Below are positions 35,168 through 43,996 of a stretch of DNA of 64,000 bases, in pieces. Positions within the stretch are counted from its first letter, which is position 1. Each line of letters begins with the position of its first letter. This DNA comes from Mycolicibacterium aurum (lineage in GTDB: Bacteria > Actinomycetota > Actinomycetes > Mycobacteriales > Mycobacteriaceae). Where the stretch lies: contig LT549889.1 in NCBI GenBank assembly GCA_900078775.1, forward strand, positions 3,534,001 through 3,598,000, given 5' to 3'. The notes below the pieces were generated by a model. The model ran no database searches, was not told the DNA's origin, and worked only from the letters and a program-made list of their open reading frames with translations. The position numbers were made by a program, and so were the translations under genes.

Positions 35168-35860
35168 TCAGCGCCACTGATAGCGCGTCTTGGGCCGGCC
35201 GGTCCCGCCGTAGTCGGCGTTGCGGGTCACCGTGCCCTCGTCGGCGAGGCGTTCCAGATATCGCCAGGCCGTCACCCGGGAGACCCCGACCCGGGCCGCG
35301 ACCTCGTCTGCGGTCAGCCCGTCCGAGCAGTCCCGGACCGCACGGGCGATCTCGTCGTTGGTCTGCGGGGACGCCCCCTTCGGGGTGAGGACCCGGTCGG
35401 CACCGATCCGCAATTCGGCCATCGCGCGGTCCACCTCGGCCTGACTGGCCGCCTCGGTGCCGGCCGGCAGCGCACTGCGGTAGCGGTGGTAGCGCTCCAG
35501 CCGGTCCCGGAACGCGGCGAAGGTGAACGGTTTGAGCAGATAGGCCAGGGCACCGTGGGCGACCGCGGCCCGCACCATCTCCAGATCCCGCTCGGAGGTG
35601 ATGGCGATGATGTCCGGGGCGGGGCGCAGCCCGGACAGTCCGGAGGCCAGCGCGATACCGCTGGCGTCGGGCAGGCCGAGATCCAGCAGGACCAGATCGA
35701 TCGGTTCACCGGCGGCGACGGCCTCGGCGGCCGAGCGCATGGCGGACCGCGCCGTGTGAGCCACCGCGGCGAGCGAAAACCCTTCCAGCCGAGCGAGATA
35801 GGCCTGATGCGCCGCGGCGATGAGTTCATCGTCCTCGACGATGAGCACCCGGATGCTCAC
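35168..35860 (-). CDS. response regulator, CitB/DpiA family
   Basis: 230 residues. The receiver domain is VLIVEDDELIAAAHQAYL, with the phospho-Asp in LVLLDLGLPDASG and the Lys in AYLLKPFTF. The C-terminal HTH is LTADEVAARVGVSRVTAWRYLERL. Family members answer citrate, malate or related C4 acids. The GTG at 35860 overlaps the kinase stop (GTGA); the frame stays open far upstream but is antisense-like filler there. It probably activates the divergent dctA gene. Confidence 0.88.
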   Translation of the reverse strand: MSIRVLIVEDDELIAAAHQAYLARLEGFSLAAVAHTARSAMRSAAEAVAAGEPIDLVLLDLGLPDASGIALASGLSGLRPAPDIIAITSERDLEMVRAAVAHGALAYLLKPFTFAAFRDRLERYHRYRSALPAGTEAASQAEVDRAMAELRIGADRVLTPKGASPQTNDEIARAVRDCSDGLTADEVAARVGVSRVTAWRYLERLADEGTVTRNADYGGTGRPKTRYQWR

Positions 35861-37434
35861 CGGGGCACCTGGCTCTTCGCGCGAGCACTGCGCACCGGGA
35901 TCTCCACCGTCACCACCGACCCGTAGCTGACATCGGCGCTCAGGGTGCCCCCGTGCCGCTCCACCACCTGCGACACCAGCGCCAGTCCCAGTCCGTGGCC
36001 GGTCCCGGCCTTGGTCGAGTAGCCCCGCCGGCGGGCCTGGGCGAACTCCTCGGCGTCCATCCCGGAACCGCTGTCGGCCACCGTGATCCGCAGCGCGGAT
36101 TCGTCCTGCAGCACCGTCACCTCGATCCACGGGTCGTCCCGGTCGCAGGCGTCCATGGCGTTGTCGATGAGATTGCCCAGCACGGTCACCAGTTCCGGCC
36201 CGGTCAGCGCGACCGCGGAGGACAGCTGGGTGTCCTCGGTGACGGTGAGCACGATGCCGCGCTCGTCGGCCTGGGCGGTCTTGCCCAGCAGCAGCGCCAC
36301 CAGCGCCGGCTCGGCGACCGCCTCGGACAGCCGGTCCACCAACCGCTGGGACAGTTCCAGCTCCCGGGTGGCCACCGCGACCGCATCCTGCGGACGGCCC
36401 ATCTCCACCATCGTGATGACGGTGTGCAGCTTGTTGGCCGACTCGTGGGCCTGGGCCCGCAACGAGTCGGTGAGCACCTTCAGCGAGCTGAGTTCGCCCA
36501 GTGCCTCCTGCAATTCGGTACGGTCCCGCACGGTCACCACCTCGCTGCCCGAGTCCGGCACCCGGGCCCGGTTGACCACCAGCACCCGCTCCTCGGTCAC
36601 GTGCACCTCGTCGCGCACGCCGGGATCGCGGGTCTGCAGGAAATCCGGGAGGTCGGCCACCGTCACCGGACCGGGCGGCAGGGCCAGTAGCCTGCGGGCC
36701 TCGTCGTTGACGAGAACCACACCGGCGCGGTCCTTTTCGTCCAGGACGATCAGCCCCTCGGACACCGCGTGCAGGATCGCATCGTGATGGTCGTACATCA
36801 CCCGCAGCTCGTCGGGCCGCAGCCCGCGGGTCTGGCGCAGCAGACGGCGTCGGATTCCCCACACCCCGATCAGCGAAACCACAAGTGCGCCAACGGCGAC
36901 CGCCGCAATCGTGAACCACTGCTCACGCCATCGCTGCACCAGGCTCTGCTGCAGGATGCCGGCGGCGACCATGCCGATCACCCGGCCGTCGGCGTCGTGC
37001 ACCGGCGCCACCGCGCGGATCGACGGGCCCAGCGTGCCGGTGTAGACCTCGGTGAACGATTCCCCGCGCAGCGCGGGTTCGATGTTGCCGAGATAGTCGC
37101 CGCCGATCTGGGCCGGATCGGTGTGCGTGTAGCGGGTGCGGTCGGGCGCCATGATGGTGATGAACGCGATGTCGGCGTGCCTGCGGACCAGCTCGGTGAC
37201 CGGCTGCAGGACCTCGCTGGCGTTGCCCGACTCGATCGCCTCGGCGGTGGACGGCGCATCGGCCAGCGAGGTGGCGATGCCCAGCACCTGCGCCTCGGCC
37301 GCCGCGTCCCCGTCGGCACGGGCATCGAGCAGGGCCAGGGCACTGCCGGCCGCCACGATCAGCGCGATCACCAGGACCTGCAGCGCGAACGCCTGCCCCG
37401 CCAACGACCATCGCGACATCCGGTCGGCCACCAT
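35857..37434 (-). CDS. sensor histidine kinase, CitA/DcuS family
   Basis: 525 residues. There are two membrane helices (FALQVLVIALIVAAGSALALLD and WFTIAAVAVGALVVSLIGVWG) flanking a periplasmic PAS-like sensor domain (ITIMAPDRTRYTHTDPAQIGGDYLG). A cytosolic PAS domain (LHAVSEGLIVLDEKDRAGVV), the His motif AHESANKLHTV, the N-box NLIDNAMDAC and GTGHGLGLALV follow. It senses an external carboxylate and phosphorylates the adjacent regulator. ATG at 37434, 69 bases from the divergent dctA start. Confidence 0.9.
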   Translation of the reverse strand: MVADRMSRWSLAGQAFALQVLVIALIVAAGSALALLDARADGDAAAEAQVLGIATSLADAPSTAEAIESGNASEVLQPVTELVRRHADIAFITIMAPDRTRYTHTDPAQIGGDYLGNIEPALRGESFTEVYTGTLGPSIRAVAPVHDADGRVIGMVAAGILQQSLVQRWREQWFTIAAVAVGALVVSLIGVWGIRRRLLRQTRGLRPDELRVMYDHHDAILHAVSEGLIVLDEKDRAGVVLVNDEARRLLALPPGPVTVADLPDFLQTRDPGVRDEVHVTEERVLVVNRARVPDSGSEVVTVRDRTELQEALGELSSLKVLTDSLRAQAHESANKLHTVITMVEMGRPQDAVAVATRELELSQRLVDRLSEAVAEPALVALLLGKTAQADERGIVLTVTEDTQLSSAVALTGPELVTVLGNLIDNAMDACDRDDPWIEVTVLQDESALRITVADSGSGMDAEEFAQARRRGYSTKAGTGHGLGLALVSQVVERHGGTLSADVSYGSVVTVEIPVRSARAKSQVPR

Positions 37435-37503
37435 GTGGCCACCTCCCGTGAACGAAATGAACTAAAGCGTCACCTGGCTCACCCGGCGTCCGACCATCCT
37501 TAC

Positions 37504-38862
37504 ATGACTTCTTCCTCAGGCGCCGCGGTGAAGCGGCGCGACCGCACCCACTGGCTGTACATCGCGGTGATCATCGCCGTCGTCGCCGGTGTGGCCGTCG
37601 GCATCCTCGCCCCCGACGTCGGCAAGAGCGTCGGTGTGCTGGGCACCATGTTCGTGGCGCTGATCAAGATGATGATCGCCCCGGTGATCTTCTGCACCAT
37701 CGTGTTGGGCATCGGATCGGTCCGCAAGGCCGCGACCGTCGGCAAGGTCGGCGGTCTGGCGTTCGTCTACTTCCTGGCGATGTCGACCTTCGCGCTCGGC
37801 ATCGGCCTGGTGGTCGGCAACCTGCTGCACCCCGGTCAGGGCCTCAACGTCACCGAGACCGCGGGCAAGGGCGCTGAACTCGCCGACAAGGCGCACGAGG
37901 CCGGCGGGCTGCTGGACTTCGTGCAGAGCATCATCCCGACGTCGATGTTCTCCGCGCTGACCGAAGGCAGTGTGCTGCAGGCACTTTTCATCGCACTGCT
38001 GGTCGGATTCGCGATCCAGGGCCTGGGCACCGCGGGTGACCCGATCCTGCGCGGCATCGAACATCTGCAGCGGCTGGTCTTCAAGGTCCTGGTGATGATC
38101 CTGTGGCTGGCGCCGATCGGCGCCTTCGGCGCCATCGCCAACGTGGTCGGCCAGACCGGCTGGGCCGCCGTCGCCCAGCTGATGACGCTGATGGTCGGCT
38201 TCTATCTGACCTGCGTGATCTTCGTGTTCGGGGTGCTCGGGGTGCTGCTGCGCGCCGTCGCCGGGGTCTCCATCTTCAAGTTGGTGCGCTACCTGGCCCG
38301 CGAGTACCTGCTGATCGTCTCGACGTCCTCCTCGGAATCGGCGCTGCCGCGGCTGATCGCGAAGATGGAACACCTCGGGGTGGAACGCTCCACCGTCGGC
38401 GTGGTGGTGCCCACCGGCTACTCGTTCAACCTGGATGGCACCGCGATCTACCTGACCATGGCTTCGCTGTTCATCGCTGGGGCACTGGGGGATCCGCTGA
38501 GCGTCTCCGAACAGATCGGTCTGCTGGTGTTCATGATCGTGGCGTCCAAGGGCGCCGCCGGCGTCACCGGCGCCGGGTTGGCCACCCTGGCCGGCGGCCT
38601 GCAGGCGCACCGTCCCGACCTGCTCGACGGCGTCGGCCTCATCGTCGGCATCGACCGGTTCATGTCCGAGGCACGGGCGTTGACCAACTTCTCCGGTAAC
38701 GCGGTCGCGACCCTGCTGGTCGGGTCCTGGACCAAGACCGTCGACCGGGACCGGGTGGACGCGGTGCTCGACGGTTCGGCCCCGTTCGACGAGCTGACCA
38801 TGCTCGACGAGCACAGCGCGCAGGAGACCCCGGAGCCGTCCCGCGCCCCGCTGCCGGTGTAG
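37504..38862 (+). CDS. dctA: C4-dicarboxylate:cation symporter
   Basis: 452 residues, DAACS family. Diagnostic segments are VALIKMMIAPVIFCTIVLGI, the Ser-rich reentrant loop STSSSESALPRLI, and PTGYSFNLDGTAIYLTMAS with the substrate and Na+ or H+ site. It imports succinate, fumarate and malate. The ATG at 37504 gives the normal length; upstream in-frame sequence is antisense to the kinase gene. Control by the adjacent CitA/CitB-type pair is likely. It ends at a very strong hairpin. Confidence 0.92.
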   Translation: MTSSSGAAVKRRDRTHWLYIAVIIAVVAGVAVGILAPDVGKSVGVLGTMFVALIKMMIAPVIFCTIVLGIGSVRKAATVGKVGGLAFVYFLAMSTFALGIGLVVGNLLHPGQGLNVTETAGKGAELADKAHEAGGLLDFVQSIIPTSMFSALTEGSVLQALFIALLVGFAIQGLGTAGDPILRGIEHLQRLVFKVLVMILWLAPIGAFGAIANVVGQTGWAAVAQLMTLMVGFYLTCVIFVFGVLGVLLRAVAGVSIFKLVRYLAREYLLIVSTSSSESALPRLIAKMEHLGVERSTVGVVVPTGYSFNLDGTAIYLTMASLFIAGALGDPLSVSEQIGLLVFMIVASKGAAGVTGAGLATLAGGLQAHRPDLLDGVGLIVGIDRFMSEARALTNFSGNAVATLLVGSWTKTVDRDRVDAVLDGSAPFDELTMLDEHSAQETPEPSRAPLPV

Positions 38863-38877
38863 CACCGCGACGAACCG

Positions 38878-38916
38878 GCGGCGCCGGGGCCATCGCATCG
38901 ATGGCCCCGGCGCCGC
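38878..38916 (+). terminator. 18-bp perfect hairpin after dctA
   Basis: The arm 38878-38895 (GCGGCGCCGGGGCCATCG) is the exact complement of 38899-38916 around a 3-base loop. No U-tract follows. Confidence 0.8.
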
Positions 38917-38971
38917 AGTCGTGTTCTGTCACCGGCCTTCCGAAACCGCACGGATATGCGACCATCGGCCC

Positions 38972-39685
38972 ATGAACCCGCAGGACGACCCGGAAGCCCG
39001 GATCCGTGCGCTGGAACCCACCGAACAGGGATCCGAGAACCCCTCCTACACCCCGCCGCCGTTGCCGCCCCCGACCCAGCAGTGGCCGGGTGCGCCCGGG
39101 TACGGCCAGAGCCCCTACGGCGCGGACCCGTACGGCACCGGATACCTGCCGCCCTATCCGCCGGTACCCCCGCATCGGCCGGCGCTGCGGCCGTGGCTGG
39201 TGCTCGGCGCGATCTTCGTGGTCTTCCTCGCCCTCGCCGGGGTGGCGGTGGCCTTCGTGCTGGGCTCGCACACCTCGACGCCGGGCGTGCCGGCCGTCTC
39301 CGGCGGCGGCGACGTGCTCACCGACGAACCCGGCGCACCGGTGCTGCCGTCGCTGCCGACTCTGCCCTCGATCATCGAAATCCCTGGTGCACAGCAGCCG
39401 TCGAACTCTCTGCCGGAACCGGGCAGCACCGTGACCGTCAGCGGGATCGGCGTCCGCAGATCCGTCGCCTGCAACGACAACGTCATCATCATCAGCGGGG
39501 CGACCAACACGGTGGACATCACCGGGCACTGCACGGCGGTGACGGTCTCCGGCTTCGACAACGGTGTCACGGTGGAATCGGCCGCCGAGATCTCGGTGTC
39601 GGGGTTCGACAACACGGTCACCTACCGGACCGGGACGCCGCAGGTGAACGAATCTGGCAGCGGCAACTCCATCGACCAGGGGTGA
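38972..39685 (+). CDS. membrane-anchored DUF3060 protein with proline-rich N-terminus
   Basis: 237 residues. The cytosolic N-terminus is Pro/Tyr/Gly-rich (PPPLPPPTQQWPGAPGYGQ), then one membrane helix (WLVLGAIFVVFLALAGVAVAFVLG) and an extracytoplasmic DUF3060 domain made of repeating strands: VACNDNVIIISGATNTVDITG, CTAVTVSGFDNGVTVESA, ISVSGFDNTVTY. The VSGxDN repeats suggest a small right-handed beta-solenoid. Function unknown. Confidence 0.8.
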   Translation: MNPQDDPEARIRALEPTEQGSENPSYTPPPLPPPTQQWPGAPGYGQSPYGADPYGTGYLPPYPPVPPHRPALRPWLVLGAIFVVFLALAGVAVAFVLGSHTSTPGVPAVSGGGDVLTDEPGAPVLPSLPTLPSIIEIPGAQQPSNSLPEPGSTVTVSGIGVRRSVACNDNVIIISGATNTVDITGHCTAVTVSGFDNGVTVESAAEISVSGFDNTVTYRTGTPQVNESGSGNSIDQG

Positions 39686-39726
39686 TCCACCATGTCGGCC
39701 GGACACAGCCCGCTCACAGGTAGGAC

Positions 39727-39745
39727 TTAGCTTAGGCTCACTTAT
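39727..39745 (+). promoter_or_regulatory. IdeR-type iron box upstream of the formyltransferase gene
   Basis: TTAGCTTAGGCTCACTTAT agrees with TTAGGTTAGGCTAACCTAA at 15 of 19 positions. It lies 80 bases before the ATG at 39825 and can serve only that gene. Confidence 0.65.
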
Positions 39746-39824
39746 CTGCTAGCTTGACGAGGTCGTCGCCGGGTGATGATCCATCCCACCCCGGCATCAC
39801 CGCGTTCAGCAAGGTCAGTGGCAT

Positions 39825-40766
39825 ATGCGCATCGTTTCGTTCGGTTTCCAGACCTGGGGGGTCGAGACCCTGCAGGCGCTCATCGACCTCGGGCACGAGG
39901 TGCTGCTGGCGGTCACCCACCCGGCCAGCGACGACTCCTACAAGGGCATCTTCTCCGACTCCGTCGAGGACCTCGCCCGCAGCAACGACATCCCGGTCCA
40001 CCTCACCGAGCGGGTCGACGACGAGACCATCGACCTGGTCAAGCGCGCCGAGCCCGACGTCATCGTGGTCAACAGCTGGTACACCTGGATGCCGCCGGAG
40101 CTGTACAACCTGCCGCCGCACGGCACCCTGAACCTGCATGATTCGCTGCTGCCCAAGGGCACCGGCTTCTCTCCGGTGATCTGGTCGCTGATCAGCGGGG
40201 AGTCCCAGATCGGTCTGACCGTGCACCGGATGGACGAGAACCTCGACACCGGCGACGTGTTGGTGCAGCACTCGCTGCCGATCGGGCCGAACGACACCGG
40301 CACCGAGCTCGTCGCACGCGGGATCGCGCTGATTCCCGGTGCGCTGAAGGAGGCGCTGACCGCCCTGGAGTCCGGAAACCCGCAGTGGCGCCCGCAGGAC
40401 AGGGCCGCCCGCACCTATTTCCACAAGCGCTCGGAGCGGGACAGTCTGATCGACTGGACCTGGCCCGCCGAGGATCTGGAGCGGCTGGTGCGAGCGCTGT
40501 CGGCGCCCTATCCCCCGGCGTTCACCTTCCACCGGGGCGAGCGGATCGAAGTGCTGCAGGCGAAGGTCTCCGAGATCCGTTACGGCGGAACGCCGGGCCG
40601 CGTGGTCGTGCAGGAGGGCGGCGGTGCGGTGGTCTGCGGTCCGGCCGCCTACCGCGGCGCCAACCTCGGCCTGGTGGTCACCCGGGTGCGGACTGCCGAC
40701 GGCGCCGAGCATTCCGGAGACACGTTCTTCCGGCGCGGCGGCTACCTGACGAACACGGCATCCTGA
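39825..40766 (+). CDS. fxbA: formyltransferase related to exochelin biosynthesis protein FxbA
   Basis: 313 residues, methionyl-tRNA formyltransferase fold. The formyl-THF-binding core is LNLHDSLLPKGTGFSPVIWSLI, with the catalytic Asn/His/Asp set (Asn and His in LNLHDSLLP, Asp in MDENLDTGDVLVQ). The C-terminal domain is the short Fmt_C type. In M. smegmatis, FxbA formylates the hydroxyornithine used in the siderophore exochelin. The IdeR-type box in front agrees. A housekeeping Fmt would not be expected to carry an iron box. The peptide synthetases and exporter of an exochelin cluster are not nearby. Confidence 0.78.
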   Translation: MRIVSFGFQTWGVETLQALIDLGHEVLLAVTHPASDDSYKGIFSDSVEDLARSNDIPVHLTERVDDETIDLVKRAEPDVIVVNSWYTWMPPELYNLPPHGTLNLHDSLLPKGTGFSPVIWSLISGESQIGLTVHRMDENLDTGDVLVQHSLPIGPNDTGTELVARGIALIPGALKEALTALESGNPQWRPQDRAARTYFHKRSERDSLIDWTWPAEDLERLVRALSAPYPPAFTFHRGERIEVLQAKVSEIRYGGTPGRVVVQEGGGAVVCGPAAYRGANLGLVVTRVRTADGAEHSGDTFFRRGGYLTNTAS

Positions 40767-40776
40767 CCCGACCGGA

Positions 40777-41625
40777 TCACCCGATCCGCAGCCGGAGCGC
40801 CGCGGCGGTCGCCGGCCCGACGATGCCGTCGACCTCCAATCCGCCGTAGCGGCGCTGGAATTCGCGCACCGCACGCTCGGTCTGCGGCCCGTACACACCG
40901 TCGATGACGAGATCGCCGGCATAGCCGGCATAGGCCGTCTTGAGCCGGTGCTGCAGTTCGGCCACCTGCGGACCGGTGCTGCCGCGGTAGAGCAGGATCC
41001 CGGTGTATTCGCCGACGGGCACCGGCGGCCTCGGGGTCGGCGCACCACCGGGGGCGGACGCGATGGCCGCGGCGATATCGGCCCGCAGGATGTCCATGTC
41101 GATGGCGCCCGGATCCCACTTCCCCTGGGCACGGCCGGCGTACTCCCGATGCCCGATGGTGCGCGCCGATGTCTGCCCGAGGTGCCGGTTGATCGCCGCA
41201 CAGCTGCGCACCAGGGCGAAATACTGGGCGTCCGGCCAGTTCCGGCGATGCGGGGCCGACGGACCGGTTCCGCTGTTTGCGCATTCGATACCGATCAGGT
41301 GCCAGTTGCCCATGTTCGCCGGCACCCACGGATACATCCCGACGCCGGCGTGCCAGGCCACCCCGGAGGCCACCACGGTGACCGTGCCGTTCCGGGCGAT
41401 GTGCAGTTGGGACAGCGGGCCGGGCAGGTCGGGGCGGCCCTGCGCGATGGACGCCGCGGTCGCGGTGTCCGAGCCGGTGTGGTGCACCATCACCCCGCGC
41501 AGGTCCTTGAAGGCTCCGTGCCCGCGACCGCGCCACCCCGGGTATTCGACCGGGTTCAGCCCCTCGGCGCGCAGCACCACGGCCAGCCATGTCGGATCCT
41601 GCGGGCCGGATCTGATCTGGGGCAC
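40777..41625 (-). CDS. N-acetylmuramoyl-L-alanine amidase with peptidoglycan-binding domain
   Basis: 282 residues (Rv3594-like). The amidase_2/PGRP domain has zinc ligands in GVMVHHTGSDTATA and in SARTIGHREYAGRAQGKWDPG. The C-terminal PG-binding helices are LLYRGSTGPQVAELQHRL and GVYGPQTERAVREFQRRYG. It cuts the amide between MurNAc and the stem peptide. No signal peptide is visible, as in endolysins. The GTG at 41625 is 6 bases after the glnQ stop, so it is the last gene of the importer operon. Confidence 0.85.
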   Translation of the reverse strand: MPQIRSGPQDPTWLAVVLRAEGLNPVEYPGWRGRGHGAFKDLRGVMVHHTGSDTATAASIAQGRPDLPGPLSQLHIARNGTVTVVASGVAWHAGVGMYPWVPANMGNWHLIGIECANSGTGPSAPHRRNWPDAQYFALVRSCAAINRHLGQTSARTIGHREYAGRAQGKWDPGAIDMDILRADIAAAIASAPGGAPTPRPPVPVGEYTGILLYRGSTGPQVAELQHRLKTAYAGYAGDLVIDGVYGPQTERAVREFQRRYGGLEVDGIVGPATAAALRLRIG

Positions 41626-41631
41626 GGTGAA

Positions 41632-42405
41632 TCAGAGCACCTTGGACAGGAACTCCTGCAGTCGAGGATGTTTCGGGTTACCGAACACCTCTTCGGGGGT
41701 GTCGTCCTCGACGATGTTGCCGTCGGCCATGAAGATCACCCGGGAGGCCACCTCACGCGCGAAGCCCATCTCGTGGGTGACCACCACCATCGTCATGCCC
41801 GCGGCGGCCAACTGGCGCAACACCTCCAGCACGTCGCCGACCATCTCCGGGTCCAGGGCGCTGGTGGCCTCGTCGAACAACATGATCGACGGGTTCATCG
41901 CCAGTGCCCGTGCGATGGCGACGCGCTGCTTCTGCCCGCCGGACAGGGTCGCCGGCTTCACATCGGCCTTCTCGGCCAACCCGACCTGGGCGAGAAGTTC
42001 GCGGGCCTTCTTCTCGGCGGCGGCCTTGTCGTTCTTCTTGGTCAGCAGTGGCGCCAGCGTGACGTTCTGCAGCACGGTCATGTGCGGGAACAGATTGAAA
42101 TGCTGGAACACCATGCCGATGTGTTGGCGCACCTTGTCCAGGTCGACCTTCGGGTCGGTCAGGTCATAGCCGTCGATGGTCACCTTCCCGGCGGTGATGT
42201 CCTCCAGCTTGTTCAGGCAGCGCAGGAAGGTGGACTTCCCGGAACCCGACGGGCCGATGACGCAGACCACTTCGCCCTGGCTGATGGTGGTGCTGATGCC
42301 GTCCAGTACCACCAGATCGCCGAACGACTTCTTCAGGCCCTCGATGCGGATCTTCACGGTGCCCGCCGGGTCGGCGGAGGCGGCTTCGGTTACCAGTTCA
42401 CTCAT
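41632..42405 (-). CDS. glnQ: polar amino-acid ABC transporter ATP-binding protein
   Basis: 257 residues, PAAT family. Walker A is GPSGSGKST, the Q-loop region is [15 protein letters not shown], the signature is [14 protein letters not shown], and Walker B is [14 protein letters not shown]. It has the usual GlnQ length with a short N-terminal extension. ATG at 42405 overlaps the stop of the binding protein-permease gene (ATGA). Confidence 0.92.
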   Translation of the reverse strand: MSELVTEAASADPAGTVKIRIEGLKKSFGDLVVLDGISTTISQGEVVCVIGPSGSGKSTFLRCLNKLEDITAGKVTIDGYDLTDPKVDLDKVRQHIGMVFQHFNLFPHMTVLQNVTLAPLLTKKNDKAAAEKKARELLAQVGLAEKADVKPATLSGGQKQRVAIARALAMNPSIMLFDEATSALDPEMVGDVLEVLRQLAAAGMTMVVVTHEMGFAREVASRVIFMADGNIVEDDTPEEVFGNPKHPRLQEFLSKVL

Positions 42406-43892
42406 TTCGCCGTGCCCCTCTCCATCCGATTCGCGATTCTGTCCGAAAGCTTGGTGAGCGCCATGATGACGATGAAGTAGATGATGCCGACGATCAACCA
42501 CATCTCGAAGGCCTTGTAGTTGCCCGCGATGATGATCCGGCCGCTCTGGGTGAGCTCGGCGATACCGAGCACGGACAGGATCGAGGTGTCCTTCAAGGTG
42601 ATGACGAACTGGTTGATGTAGGACGGGATCATGGTCCGGACCGCCTGCGGCAGAATCACTTTCCGCATGGCGGGCAGGTAGCCGATCCCCAGGCTGCGGG
42701 CCGCCTCCATCTGCCCCTTGTCCACCGAGAGAATGCCGCCGCGGACGATCTCGGTCATATAGGCGCCGGCGTTCAGCGACAGCGTGATGATGCCCGCGGT
42801 GACCGCCGACATCTGGAACCCGAGGGTGGCCGGGATGCCGAAGTAGATGAAGAAGGCCTGCACCAGCAATGGTGTGCCGCGGAAGATGTCGACGAAGGTG
42901 GTGCCGACGGCGCGCAACCAGATCGACCGGGACACCCGGGCCAGTCCGAAGATGACGCCGAGGATCAGCGCGAAGAAGATCGAGACGACCGTCAGGATGA
43001 TGGTCATCTTCAGGCCCGCCAGCAGCATCGGGCTGGTGCTCTTGATCAGCCCGAAGAACGAGGTGTCGTTCTCGGTGGCCTCTTCACCGAGGTAACCGGC
43101 GATGATCTCGTCGTAGCGGCCGGACTCGCGCAGGTTGTTCAGCCCGGTGTTGAACTTCTGCAGCAGTTCGGGGTTGCGGCCCTTGTTGACCGCGAATCCG
43201 TACCCGGTGGGGTCCTCCTTGGGAGTCACCGTCTTGAACCCGTTGCCTTGCGCGATGCCGTACAACAACACCGGGTAGTCCTCGAACACCGCGACCGAGT
43301 TGCCGGTCTTCACCTCGTCGAACATGGTCGAGGAGTCGGCGAACGAGACCACCTCGAAGCCGTACTCGTCCTTGATCGAGTTGGCGAAATCCGATCCCTG
43401 GGTGCCGTTCTTGACCGACACCCGCTTGCCCCGCAGGTCCGCGTAGGACTTGATCTCGTCATTGGAGTCGAGCACCGCCATCTGCACGCCGGACTCGAAG
43501 TAGGGTTCGGAGAAGTCGAACACCTTCTTGCGTTCGTCGGTGATGGACATCCCGGCGATCACGCCGTCGACCTGGTTGGCCTGCACGGCCTGCAGTGCCG
43601 CATCGAAGCCGAGCGGCTTGATGTCCACATCGAACTTCTGATCCTCGGCGATCGCCCGGATCAGATCCATGTCGATGCCGACGAAATTGCCTTGGCTGTC
43701 CTGGAATTCGAACGGCGCGAAGGTGGTGTCGGTGGCGATCGTGTAGTTCTCGCCCTCGGCGGCCGCGGTCGCCGCGTTCAGCACCGTGGTCCCGACCAGG
43801 GTCACCAGCAGACCGACCGCCAGGACCATCACCCGCTGTCTGGACCGTCGGCCTCGGACGCGCCGGTCCCCCGGCGATGCTTCGGTGCCCAT
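42402..43892 (-). CDS. fused substrate-binding protein and permease for polar amino acids (GlnH-GlnP type)
   Basis: 496 residues. A signal/anchor helix ([20 protein letters not shown]) leads into a family-3 binding domain ([28 protein letters not shown] to about residue 270). A PAAT permease follows ([21 protein letters not shown], the [29 protein letters not shown] coupling loop, and later helices). Fusion ties the receptor to the membrane. The conserved Arg for the alpha-carboxylate fits [18 protein letters not shown] at 43892 behind GGAGGGG. Glutamine or a related amino acid is the likely substrate. Confidence 0.9.
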   Translation of the reverse strand: MGTEASPGDRRVRGRRSRQRVMVLAVGLLVTLVGTTVLNAATAAAEGENYTIATDTTFAPFEFQDSQGNFVGIDMDLIRAIAEDQKFDVDIKPLGFDAALQAVQANQVDGVIAGMSITDERKKVFDFSEPYFESGVQMAVLDSNDEIKSYADLRGKRVSVKNGTQGSDFANSIKDEYGFEVVSFADSSTMFDEVKTGNSVAVFEDYPVLLYGIAQGNGFKTVTPKEDPTGYGFAVNKGRNPELLQKFNTGLNNLRESGRYDEIIAGYLGEEATENDTSFFGLIKSTSPMLLAGLKMTIILTVVSIFFALILGVIFGLARVSRSIWLRAVGTTFVDIFRGTPLLVQAFFIYFGIPATLGFQMSAVTAGIITLSLNAGAYMTEIVRGGILSVDKGQMEAARSLGIGYLPAMRKVILPQAVRTMIPSYINQFVITLKDTSILSVLGIAELTQSGRIIIAGNYKAFEMWLIVGIIYFIVIMALTKLSDRIANRMERGTAK

Positions 43893-43996
43893 GTCGGTAT
43901 CCCCTCCCGTTATCCCTGGACGTTCACGCTAGCGCCGCGGGCCCCCTCTGCGCGCGAAGTCCCCATAATCGCAGGCCGATCGGTGCCGGCGGCCGA

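Noticed and set aside
35861-36919. Upstream extension of the response regulator gene
   Set aside because: The frame is open but lies inside the kinase gene on the same strand and has Gly/Arg-rich filler; the GTG at 35860 gives the normal receiver start.
36769-37503. Upstream extension of dctA
   Set aside because: It is antisense to the kinase gene, has no transporter sequence, and the ATG at 37504 gives the standard length.
40777-41625. Phage endolysin and prophage remnant
   Set aside because: No other phage genes nearby; the gene follows glnQ by 6 bases and has chromosomal homologues in mycobacteria.
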